Of a stretch of DNA of 64,000 nucleotides, positions 37,714-45,415 are shown one piece after another. This DNA is from JAOPZW01 sp963806015. GTDB lineage: Bacteria > Actinomycetota > Thermoleophilia > Solirubrobacterales > Solirubrobacteraceae. A program made the translations under genes and the position numbers. Location of the stretch: assembly GCA_963806015.1 (NCBI GenBank), contig CAWDWM010000010.1:434001-498000 (forward strand), given 5' to 3'. The notes under the pieces were generated by a model that saw only the letters and a list, made by a program, of their open reading frames with translations, did no database searches and had not been told where the DNA came from. Each line of letters opens with the position of its first letter. Within the stretch, counting starts at the first letter, position 1.

Positions 37714-37866
37714 ACGCAACCAAGCATCGCGGGTCGTGAGGCCACACGCATCAGTCGGATGGCCCGCGATACCGAGACATCCGTCGCGGGCGGCGGTCGG
37801 GTCATTTGACGTAGGCTTGCGCCCCGTCGGTACCACGACATCACGCCGCCGCCCTGGCGCTCGCCC

Positions 37867-39477
37867 ATGAGCACCCCAGCCCAGCTCTCGCCCGTTCAAT
37901 CGACGCTCGGTCGAGCGTGGGCACGCGGGCGCCTGCCGTCGGGCCGCTACCTGTCCGGCGTCCTCGCGCTCGCGGTCGCCTACTACGCCTCGGCCAAGGT
38001 CGGTCAGGCGCTGCACTACACGGCCTCGGTGTCTGCCATCTGGCCTCCCGCCGGCCTGGGCATCGCCGCGCTCTACCTGTGGGGGATGCGCTGGTGGCCG
38101 GGCGTCTTCATCGCGGAGCTCGTGGTCAACGCCGAGCTGCTCGCCGAACCACACCCCCTGCCGCTCGGGAGCCTGCTCGGTCAGCAGGCGGGCAACATGG
38201 CCGAGGTCGTCGTGGGCGCCCTGCTGCTGCGGCGGCTCATAGGCCCGCGCGCGGTGGTCGACCGCGCGGAGCAGGTCGGCGGGCTGTTCGCGGCCCTCGC
38301 GGCCGCCACGGCGATCAGCGCGACCGTGGGCATGGTGTCGATGCTGGCCGGCGGAGTGATCACCGCGGCGGAGGCGGCCACGTTCTGGCGGACGTGGTGG
38401 CTCGGCGACGTCGCCGGCGCGTTGGTCGTGGTGCCCCTGATGCTCGCCTGGGCCGGTGACCCCGGTGGCGCGTGGCGGCGGCTGCGAACGGCCGAGGGCG
38501 CCCTGCTGATCGCCGCCGTGACGACCCTCGGTGTACTCGCCGTGTCCACCAGCGAACCGGTGACCTACGTGGTCTTCCCCGCGTTGATCTGGGCGGCATC
38601 GCGATTCGGCGCGCCCGGCGCCACGCTGTCGATCGCGATCGCGACCGGCGTGGCGATCGGCATCACCGCCAACGACGTCGGGCCGTTCTTCAAGCAGCCC
38701 ATCGACCACAGGACGCTGAGCACGCAGGTCTACATCGTGGTGACCGCGATGACGACGTTGTTCCTCGCCGCCATGGTCAGCGAGCGCGAGCGAGCAACCC
38801 GGCAGCTGGCCCGGGCCAAGCGACGCGAGGGCGAGCAGGCGGTGCAGGAGCGCCATCGGATCGCGCGCGATCTCCACGACTCCGTCTCCCAGGCGCTGTT
38901 CTCCACGCTGCTGCACACCCGCACGGCCGAGAAGGCACTGGCCCAGGACAGCGCGGACAGCGACGGCAAGGTCGCACGCGACCTGGGGGCGATCGGCGAG
39001 CTGACGCTCACCGCGCAGACCGAGATCCGCAACCTCATCTCCGATCTGGGCCGCGATCCGCTCGAGGACGGGCTGGTGGCGGCCCTCGTCGGACAGGCGA
39101 CGACACTCGTCCGGGGCGAGGGGCCCGTGATCGAACTGGATGCCCCCGAGGGCCGCCTCCCACTCGCCCCACGGACGGAGGCGCAGGTCTTCGCCATCGG
39201 GCGCGAGGCGCTGGGCAACGTCGTCAAGCACGCGCAGGCGAGCACGGCGTGGATCAAGGTCGAACAACGGCAGGGGCACGTGGTCGTCGAGATCCGCGAC
39301 GACGGCCTGGGCTTCGAGCCGGACGTCGACCATCCCGGCCATTTTGGTCTGGAGTCGATGCGCAGCCGCGCCGCCGAGATCGGGGCGCAGCTGAGCATCA
39401 CGAGCGGCCCGGGCCGAGGGACCGTCGTCCGGATCGAGGCGCCCGCGCAGGCCAACGGGCGCCCCGATGGCGCCTGA
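37867..39477 (+). CDS. MASE1-domain sensor histidine kinase (NarL/DevS-like)
   Basis: 536 aa. MASE1-type membrane sensor (~25-310) with about eight helices, including YYASAKVGQALHYTASVSAIWPPAGLGIAALYLWG. HisKA_3 helix HRIARDLHDSVSQALFSTLL, then the ATPase: FAIGREALGNVVKHAQAS, IRDDGLGFEPD, GHFGLESMRSRA. The response regulator gene starts 11 bp before its stop, so they form a two-component pair. MASE1 ligands are mostly unknown. Confidence 0.92.
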   Translation: MSTPAQLSPVQSTLGRAWARGRLPSGRYLSGVLALAVAYYASAKVGQALHYTASVSAIWPPAGLGIAALYLWGMRWWPGVFIAELVVNAELLAEPHPLPLGSLLGQQAGNMAEVVVGALLLRRLIGPRAVVDRAEQVGGLFAALAAATAISATVGMVSMLAGGVITAAEAATFWRTWWLGDVAGALVVVPLMLAWAGDPGGAWRRLRTAEGALLIAAVTTLGVLAVSTSEPVTYVVFPALIWAASRFGAPGATLSIAIATGVAIGITANDVGPFFKQPIDHRTLSTQVYIVVTAMTTLFLAAMVSERERATRQLARAKRREGEQAVQERHRIARDLHDSVSQALFSTLLHTRTAEKALAQDSADSDGKVARDLGAIGELTLTAQTEIRNLISDLGRDPLEDGLVAALVGQATTLVRGEGPVIELDAPEGRLPLAPRTEAQVFAIGREALGNVVKHAQASTAWIKVEQRQGHVVVEIRDDGLGFEPDVDHPGHFGLESMRSRAAEIGAQLSITSGPGRGTVVRIEAPAQANGRPDGA

Positions 39478-40147
39478 GCCGCGCGACCCGATCAAGGTGT
39501 TCGTGGTGGACGACCATGCGGTCGTGCGTCGCGGGCTGCGGGCCTTCTTCGAGACCGAGCCCGACCTCGAGGTCGTCGGAGCGGCCGACGGCGGGACGCA
39601 GGCGCTCGAGCTGCTGGGGGGGCTCGACGCCGAGGGGCGCCGGCCCGACGTGGTCGTCATGGACCTGCAGATGCGCCCCCTGAACGGCATCGAGTCGACC
39701 CGCCTGATCCGCGCCCGCTATGACGACGTGGCGGTCGTCGTCCTGACCTCCTACGCCGACGACGAGCTCGTGCGTGGCGCGCTGGAAGCCGGAGCGGCGG
39801 GCTACGTCCTCAAGGACGCCGATACCGATCAGGTCGCGGCGGCCGTGCGCGCCGCGGATCGCGGCGAGCTGCAGCTCGACCCGACGGTCGCCCAGCGTCT
39901 GCTCTCGTCGCTGGGCGCAGCTTCGCGCGACGAGGCCGAGGCGGAGCTCACCGCGCGCGAGGTCGAGGTCCTGCGGCTGGTGGGGGCGGGCGCGGCGAAC
40001 AAGGAGATCGCCGTCCAGCTCGGCATCAGCGAGCGGACGGCCCGCACGCACGTGTCGAACATCCTGGGCAAGCTCGGCCTCGCCTCGCGCACGCAGGCCG
40101 CCCTATGGGCCGTGCGCGAGGGCTTGGTGCGGGTGGACGGCGACTGA
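39467..40147 (+). CDS. NarL/DevR-like response regulator
   Basis: 226 aa from the ATG at 39467. Receiver: VFVVDDHAVVRRGLRAFF, VVVMDLQMRPLNGIE, GYVLKDADTDQ. HTH: LTAREVEVLRLVGAGAANKEIAVQLGISERTARTHVSNIL. The layout matches DevR/LiaR-type regulators that control universal stress proteins in actinobacteria. A TCACCCG-N3-CGGGCGA site lies just downstream, before a universal-stress-like gene, which makes this protein one candidate for the regulator of that site family (inference). Confidence 0.92.
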   Translation: MAPEPRDPIKVFVVDDHAVVRRGLRAFFETEPDLEVVGAADGGTQALELLGGLDAEGRRPDVVVMDLQMRPLNGIESTRLIRARYDDVAVVVLTSYADDELVRGALEAGAAGYVLKDADTDQVAAAVRAADRGELQLDPTVAQRLLSSLGAASRDEAEAELTAREVEVLRLVGAGAANKEIAVQLGISERTARTHVSNILGKLGLASRTQAALWAVREGLVRVDGD

Positions 40148-40162
40148 CCTCGCGCGGGCATT

Positions 40163-40179
40163 TCACCCGGTTCGGGCGA
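40163..40179 (+). promoter_or_regulatory. stress-regulon site before the 40.3-kb stress protein gene
   Basis: TCACCCG-GTT-CGGGCGA, one arm mismatch, 70 bp before the ATG at 40250. Confidence 0.7.
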
Positions 40180-40249
40180 TGCTCCGCCCACCTCTGGTGC
40201 CCACAATCGAGCGGTACTCCGGATCTCTGCGCGTGAGGGGGCAAGTGAC

Positions 40250-40687
40250 ATGACACGAGTCCTGGTCGTGGCCAATCGCACCGCGTCGACGCCTGTGCTG
40301 CTGGCCGAGGTCAGCGCCCGGGCCCGCGCGGGGGCGAGCGTGACCGTGCTGATCCCACCCGAGAAGGCAGACGATCCCGATTGGACGCAGGAGGAGGCCG
40401 CGCGCCTGGTGGGGCACGCGGCGGACCAGGAGGTCGAGTGCCTGAACCCCGGTTCCGATCCGCTCGACACGATCCACGCCGCCGTCGATCAGGGCGAATT
40501 CGACGAGCTCGTGGTCTGCGCGAAGCCGGAGCACCTGGCGCGCTGGGTTCACCACGATCTCCCGCATCGCCTCGAGCACCTCGGCCTACCCGTCTGCGTG
40601 ATCCCCCCGGACGAGGACGTCCCGGACGACATCAGAGACGGCCTGCCCACCGGATGGCAGTACCCAGAAGTCGGACCCCTCACGTAG
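40250..40687 (+). CDS. universal-stress-like nucleotide-binding-fold protein
   Basis: 145 aa. Starts RVLVVANRTASTPVLLAEV, then an alternating strand/helix pattern with FDELVVCAKPEHLARWVHHDLPHRLEHLGLPVCVIPP, the order seen in short UspA-like proteins. The usual ATP-binding G-2x-G-9x-G(S/T) motif is absent. Probably a signalling or stress-protective protein. Preceded by a TCACCCG-type site and followed by two small genes on the same strand. Confidence 0.7.
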   Translation: MTRVLVVANRTASTPVLLAEVSARARAGASVTVLIPPEKADDPDWTQEEAARLVGHAADQEVECLNPGSDPLDTIHAAVDQGEFDELVVCAKPEHLARWVHHDLPHRLEHLGLPVCVIPPDEDVPDDIRDGLPTGWQYPEVGPLT

Positions 40688-40706
40688 GACCACGCAAAGG
40701 AACCCC

Positions 40707-40961
40707 ATGCTGCTTCCCGTCCTCATCGCCATCCCGCTGCTGCTGATCTGGGTGCTGACCCTCGTCGACCTCTTTCGCCGCCACGACCTGTCGACGGGGC
40801 GCAAGGTGCTGTGGGCGCTACTGGTGCTGATCCTGCCGGTGATCGGCGTGATCATCTACTTCGTCGCTCGCCCGCCGCAGCCGACGGACCGCGGCGCCAC
40901 GCTCGACCCCATCGGCGACGAGTCCCTCGAGCCCATCCGCCGCCGCCACGGGCCCGCGTAG
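40707..40961 (+). CDS. small PLDc_N-type membrane protein
   Basis: 84 aa with two helices: LLPVLIAIPLLLIWVLTLVDL and VLWALLVLILPVIGVIIYFVARP. The pattern DLFRRHDLSTGRKVLWALLVLILPVIG is typical of the PLDc_N (cardiolipin synthase N-terminal-like) domain found alone in many actinobacterial stress-gene neighbourhoods. GCAAAGGAACCCC upstream provides a ribosome-binding site. Function unknown. Confidence 0.8.
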   Translation: MLLPVLIAIPLLLIWVLTLVDLFRRHDLSTGRKVLWALLVLILPVIGVIIYFVARPPQPTDRGATLDPIGDESLEPIRRRHGPA

Positions 40962-40968
40962 GCGCGCC

Positions 40969-41259
40969 ATGGAATCGGCAGTGGCGCGGAGGTCGCCGGC
41001 GACGACGAGCGAGCTGGGGGGTCAGGGCCGGACGCCCGTGGAGCTCGCCGCGCTCGAGCTGCTGACCCGCCAGGCCGGCGAGTCCTACGAGCTGTACATC
41101 CTGCGGATCGCGTACGCGCGCGGCGCCGCCGGCCGGCTGGCCCGCCTCATCAAGCTCGCGGAGCTCGACGATCACATCGCTCGGCCCTGGGTTGCCGGCG
41201 ATCCGCCCTACTCGTGGGCGCGCCGGCACATCGCGGTCGGCTGCGCCCGAGCCGCCTAG
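40969..41259 (+). CDS. small protein resembling part of an HD-type (p)ppGpp hydrolase-like family
   Basis: 96 aa. LAALELLTRQAGESYELYILRIAYARGAAGRLARLIKLAELDDHIARP resembles the C-terminal helix region of short HD-domain nucleotide pyrophosphohydrolase-like proteins (the VKLADLxDN element), followed by PPYSWARRHIAVGCARA. The catalytic HD residues are not included, so it is either a truncated member or a stand-alone helical protein. Last gene before the IS110-type element. Confidence 0.45.
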   Translation: MESAVARRSPATTSELGGQGRTPVELAALELLTRQAGESYELYILRIAYARGAAGRLARLIKLAELDDHIARPWVAGDPPYSWARRHIAVGCARAA

Positions 41260-41264
41260 ACCCT

Positions 41265-41386
41265 ATGGCCGGTGAGCCCGTCGCGGGTTGACGGCCGGGT
41301 GTAGTTGGCCGGACGCTCCTCGCGGGGGTTTGTCTGGCCGCAGGAGTGGCCTGCGGCTGACCCCAGATCTGTGAGGAGGTCCGGCC
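41265..41386 (+). ncRNA. candidate bridge-RNA region of the IS110 element
   Basis: IS110-group elements encode a structured bridge RNA in the 5' non-coding end. This segment has a perfect 8-bp stem GCCGCAGG (41337-41344) / CCTGCGGC (41350-41357) with loop AGTGG, and several GGCCGG-rich blocks before it. No base-pairing to target or donor DNA could be verified. Confidence 0.25.
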
Positions 41387-42474
41387 ATGGCCGGAACGAT
41401 GACGTGGGTCGGTCTTGATGTCCACGCGCGCTCGACGCACGCGGCGGCGATCGACTCGATGACCGGCGAGTTGACCAGCCTGCGGTTCGGGCCTGGCATC
41501 GAGGCGCCGATCGCGTGGCTGTCGGGGCTGCCCGGCCCGGTCAGGGCGTGCTATGAGGCCGGGCCGACCGGGTTCGGGCTCTATCGCGCGGCGACGGCGG
41601 CGGGGATCGCGATGCAGGTGATCGCGCCGGGCAAGACACCGCGTGGGCCCGTCGGATCAGGGTCAAGACCGACCGCAAGGACGCCGAGCTATTGGCGCGG
41701 CTGCTGCTGGCCGGCTCATTGACCCGGGTGGTGGTGCCGGCGCCCGAGGTCGAGGCCGCCCGCGAGATGACACGCGCCCACGACGCGTGCCGCCGCGATC
41801 TGATGAACGCTCGCCACCGGGTGTCGAAGATGCTGCTGCGCCTCGGGCGCGTCTATCCCAAGGCAACGACGTGGACGGCCGAGCACCGCAAGTGGCTGTC
41901 GCGACAGCAGTTCGACGAGCCGGCCAGCAACCTCGTGTTCGCCGATCTGATCGCGGCCGTCGACGGGCTGACGTCGCGCAAGGCGGCGATCGCGTTGCGG
42001 CTCTCGGAGTTGGCCTGCGACGAGCGGTGGTGGCCGACCGTCGCCCGGCTCAGAGCGTTCCGCGGGATCGACACCCTGACGGCGCTCTCGATCCATCTCG
42101 AGCTCGGCGCCGACTGGAAACGCTTTGAGACCGCGCCCGCGCTCTCGGCATGGCTCGGGTTGACACCATCGCTCAACCAGTCAGGCGAATCCTTCAAGCA
42201 AGGCGCGATCACGAAGACCGGGTCGATGCTCGCCCGCCGGCTGCTGGTCGAATCCGCCTGGCACTACAGCCGCCCACCCCGATTGGGCGCGACGCTGGCC
42301 AACCGCCAGGCCGGCCAGCCCGACCACATCCTTCAGATCTCCAACCGTGCCCAGCAACGCCTGCACCACGTCAACCGCACCATGCGCGCCCGCGGCAAGC
42401 CGCACAACGTCACCGTCGTCGCCTGCGCCCGCCAGCTGGCCTGCTTCCTCTGGGCTGCCGCCACCGCCGACTAA
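41387..42474 (+). pseudogene. IS110-family DEDD transposase, frameshifted
   Basis: The N-terminal part (41387 to ~41645) has WVGLDVHARSTHAAAID and CYEAGPTGFGLYRA, the first acidic residues of the RuvC-like DEDD domain. The rest (from ~41645) is in the -1 frame: KTDRKDAELLARLLLAGSLT (last two Asp), then the Tnp_20 domain with LRAFRGIDTLTALSIHLELG and LSAWLGLTPSLNQSGES. The join lies near the GGG/CCC at 41645-41650; one base is missing or a -1 ribosomal shift is needed. IS110 transposases normally come from one frame (~400 aa), so loss of function is likely. Confidence 0.82.
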
Positions 42475-42891
42475 GGCGCGACCAACAGCCCACAAGGTCG
42501 GTGGGCCGGGGCGCCGGGCCATCAGCGGCCGGCACGCGCGACACAGCTATGAGCAACACCCGCTCCCACGGCCGTCACGCTCGCTCCTAGACAGCGCAAG
42601 CCGGCAGCACGAAACCGGGCCCTGAGGTACCCAACCCTCGCATCATCAGACTGGCAACGCCGACACCGAGCCCGGCGCCCCGGCCCACCGACCACCCCTT
42701 CTCCGACGGCCGCCAAGCCGACGCGATCACCCACGCCGACTTGACAACGGAGCGGCCATATCAGCTGTAAATCCCGAGGACGTTGTTCGGGTCGGGCCCG
42801 AGGTCGGTGCGCCAATGCGCAGCCAGGCACCGATGGAAGGGAGCCCGTCGCCAGCGTGGCCGCGCGTGGTCGCTGGAGCGCGTGGCAGGCC

Positions 42892-42938
42892 AAGCGTCCC
42901 GACTAAGGGTCGTCTGGCGACCTTAGACCGGGACGCTT
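42892..42938. repeat. type-B hairpin repeat, copy 2
   Basis: Perfect 10-bp arms AAGCGTCCCG (42892-42901) and CGGGACGCTT (42929-42938), inner stem CTAAGG-GTCG / CGACCTTAG with one bulge and the same TCTGG loop as at 23246-23250. Core GTCCCGACTAA and GGTCGTCTGGCGACC are shared with copy 1. Confidence 0.75.
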
Positions 42939-43056
42939 ACGCAGGATTCGCTTTGACTGCCCGCCACCGTCCTGCCCTGAGGTCACAGGACGACACTGGG
43001 GCAGGACACTTCACCCCAACGCCTCGAAGCCCGGGGACGCGTGCGGGCCCCACCCA

Positions 43057-43073
43057 CCCTCGGTGATGCTGTT
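43057..43073 (+). repeat. type-A repeat fragment, copy 3
   Basis: CCCTCGGTGATGCTGTT matches 2218-2234 exactly; the rest of the element is not recognisable here. Confidence 0.5.
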
Positions 43074-43132
43074 TGGACCCCTGCACCATCCGCCGCGCAT
43101 CCCAGCAGGAACAACCTTCCTAGGAACTACAC

Positions 43133-45298
43133 CTAGAGCTCGAGCAGGCCCAGCTCGTGCGCCCGGGCCACGGCCTCGGAGCGCGACGAGGCGTCGAGCT
43201 TGCGGTAGACCGCCTGAGCCTGCGTCTTGACCGTGTTGGGCGATACGTAGAGGCGCGATCCCATCTCGCGGAACGAGAGGTGGGTGGGCAGCAGCGCGAG
43301 GATCCGCAGCTCGGCGGTGGTGAGGGTCGCCGGCGCCATGATCGCGGAGGTCGCGTACGCGTCAACCTGCGCCGACGCGTCCTGCAGCCAGGCGGCCAGG
43401 ACCGGCGCGTCCGGGGTCGCCCGCACGGCCAGCGCGGCCGCATCGACGAGGGCGCGGGCCCCGGCGACGTCGCTGAGCCGCAGCGCCGCGCGCGCGAGCA
43501 CGATCCGCACCTCGGCCACGTACCAGGGGGCGAAGTCGTCCATCGCGTCCAGCAGCCGCGTCGCCTCCGAGCCGTCCTCCGTGGCCGCCTGGACGCGCCC
43601 GCGCTGGGCCTGGGTCAGCGCGGCGACGGCCAGCACCAGGCTCATCGTCGGGTACGCCGCCAGCCGGAAGCGCTCGATCTGCGAGCGTGCGCGGGCCGCG
43701 AGCTCGGTGGCCAGGCCCCAGTCGTCGCCGTCGAGCGCGAGCAGCGCAAGCTGTGCGAGGCACAGCGCGTTGACGCTCGGCGCGCCGACCACGCCGCGCC
43801 GTGATCCCTCCTCCAGCAGCGCGTATGCGCGCTCGCGTTCGCCGAGCAGATGGCACGCCGTGCCCTCGAGCAGCCGATCCATCGATCGCCGTGGGCTCGC
43901 GTCCTCATCCAGTGCGTACGCCCGTGCGGCGTCGTCGCGCATGCGCTTCACGCCGTCGCGACCGATCGCCGCGCGCATCGCCGCGACACCGGCCTCGATG
44001 GCCGGCGGCCGCCGCCGGGCCGGCATGGCGTCGAGCGCGCGGACGGCCGCGGCGGTCCAGTGCTCGGCGTGATCGCGGTCGCCGTCGGCCAGGTGCGCAT
44101 GGGCGGCCACCAGCGCGAGCGGCGCGTAGCCGGCCACCTGCTCGTCGGTGAAGTGACCGAGCCAGCGGCGGACGGTCGCGTTGTGGCCCTGAGGGATGTA
44201 GCGGAAGGCGTTGGTCCACAGCAGATCGCCCGCGAGCCGGACGTCTCCCGCGGCCGCGGCATGGCGGATCGAGGCGTCGACGTCGCCGTGGCCGGCGTGC
44301 CAGTGGCTCGCGCGCCGGTGGAGCTCCGGCCCGAGGTCGGGCTCGCGCCGGCGCAGCTGAGCGCGCAGCATCTGGGCCAGGAGCCCGTGGTAGCGGTACC
44401 ACTCGTCGGTGCGATCCAGGGGGACGACGAGCGCGTTGGCCCGCGCGAGGTCCCGCAGCCGCTCCGCCGAGCCCGCCTCCAGCAGCACGGCATCGCACAG
44501 CGGCCCCGAGAGCCGGTCGAGCACCGACGTCCGCTGCAGGAAGGTGACCTGCTCGGCCGTGAGCTCGGACAGCAGCGTGTCGGCCACGTAGTCCGACACG
44601 ACGCGATCGTCGCCCCCGAAGCGCGCGATCGCGGCGGCGGTGTCCGGCTGATCGCGCAGCGACACGGCGGCGAGATAGAGCCCAGCCGGCCACCCCTCCG
44701 TGCGGCGCACCAGCGCGTCGACGTCCGCAGCGGCCAGCTCGGCCCCCGCGAGGTCGAGGAGCGCGGCCGCCTCGCCCCGGGTCATGACGAAGTCGCGCGG
44801 CGTCAGCTCGAGTACCTGGCGATGCGCTCGCAGCCGCCCGAGCGGCAACGGCGGCTCGCATCGCGAGGCCAGCACGAGCTGCGCGCCCGCAGGTGGAGCC
44901 TCGACGAGCGCCGCGAGGACCTCGATCGCCCCACGCGAGCGCAGGACCTGGACGTCGTCCAGCACGAGGACGAAATCGCGCCCCCGACGGGTCAGCGGAT
45001 CCGTGGCGCGCGCCACGGAGGCGCGAAGGTGCTCGGCCTCGTCATCGGCGCGATGCAGGGCGACCCAGGCGAACGGGCGCTCGTCGTGCTGGGCCCACTC
45101 CAGCAGCGTGGTCGTCTTGCCGTAGCCGGCCGGCGCCACCAGGACCGCCAGGGCAATGTCGCGGACCTCCGTCAGCCGCCGCACGAGACGCGCGCGAGCG
45201 ACGAGGCCCTCGCCGAGCTCGGCGTGCGGGTGCGGGTGCGGCGCGGGCAGTACCGCGCGGCGCGGCGCGGAGCGGAGGGTGACGGCGTTGGTGGTCAT
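43133..45298 (-). CDS. MalT-like (LAL-type) ATP-binding LuxR regulator
   Basis: 721 aa from the ATG at 45298. Walker A VLVAPAGYGKTTTLLEWA at ~45-62 and Walker B FVLVLDDVQ mark a STAND/AAA-type NTPase; GWPAGLYLAAVSLRDQ follows as in MalT. The middle ~350 residues form TPR-like helical repeats, and the C-terminus has a LuxR HTH (LTTAELRILALLPTHLSFREMGSRLYVSPNTVKTQ). Such proteins sense small inducers and activate nearby or remote genes. It is about 120 bp downstream of the kinase gene on the same strand. Confidence 0.9.
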   Translation of the reverse strand: MTTNAVTLRSAPRRAVLPAPHPHPHAELGEGLVARARLVRRLTEVRDIALAVLVAPAGYGKTTTLLEWAQHDERPFAWVALHRADDEAEHLRASVARATDPLTRRGRDFVLVLDDVQVLRSRGAIEVLAALVEAPPAGAQLVLASRCEPPLPLGRLRAHRQVLELTPRDFVMTRGEAAALLDLAGAELAAADVDALVRRTEGWPAGLYLAAVSLRDQPDTAAAIARFGGDDRVVSDYVADTLLSELTAEQVTFLQRTSVLDRLSGPLCDAVLLEAGSAERLRDLARANALVVPLDRTDEWYRYHGLLAQMLRAQLRRREPDLGPELHRRASHWHAGHGDVDASIRHAAAAGDVRLAGDLLWTNAFRYIPQGHNATVRRWLGHFTDEQVAGYAPLALVAAHAHLADGDRDHAEHWTAAAVRALDAMPARRRPPAIEAGVAAMRAAIGRDGVKRMRDDAARAYALDEDASPRRSMDRLLEGTACHLLGERERAYALLEEGSRRGVVGAPSVNALCLAQLALLALDGDDWGLATELAARARSQIERFRLAAYPTMSLVLAVAALTQAQRGRVQAATEDGSEATRLLDAMDDFAPWYVAEVRIVLARAALRLSDVAGARALVDAAALAVRATPDAPVLAAWLQDASAQVDAYATSAIMAPATLTTAELRILALLPTHLSFREMGSRLYVSPNTVKTQAQAVYRKLDASSRSEAVARAHELGLLEL

Positions 45299-45415
45299 GA
45301 GCTGGGCCGTTCGGGCGTGCCCAGGATCGTCGTCGGGCGGCCAACCCCACAAGGGCGCACGCCACCCTGTTTGGCGGGGCGGGCACGCATGGACGCACCC
45401 GTACCTCGGGGCCGG

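Larger units (their letters stand above)
41265..42480 (+). mobile_element. IS110-family insertion sequence (ends not determined)
   Basis: Defined by the frameshifted DEDD transposase gene at 41387-42474 and ~120 bp of structured non-coding DNA in front of it. IS110 elements lack terminal inverted repeats and make no clear target duplication, so I cannot set the ends. The following 650 bp has no gene. Confidence 0.65.
42475..43132. other. gene-free interval with repeat copies
   Basis: About 660 bp with no frame showing normal codon bias. It contains a type-B hairpin (42892-42938) and a fragment of the type-A repeat (43057-43073). It probably records past insertions next to the IS110 element. 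Confidence 0.6.

Noticed and set aside
41645..41650. Programmed -1 frameshift in the IS110 transposase
   Set aside because: No classic slippery heptamer followed by a pseudoknot was seen, and the family normally uses one frame; mutation is simpler.
42475..43132. Search for a tRNA, CRISPR or small gene in the gap after IS110
   Set aside because: No cloverleaf, no regularly spaced repeats and no frame with normal codon bias were found.
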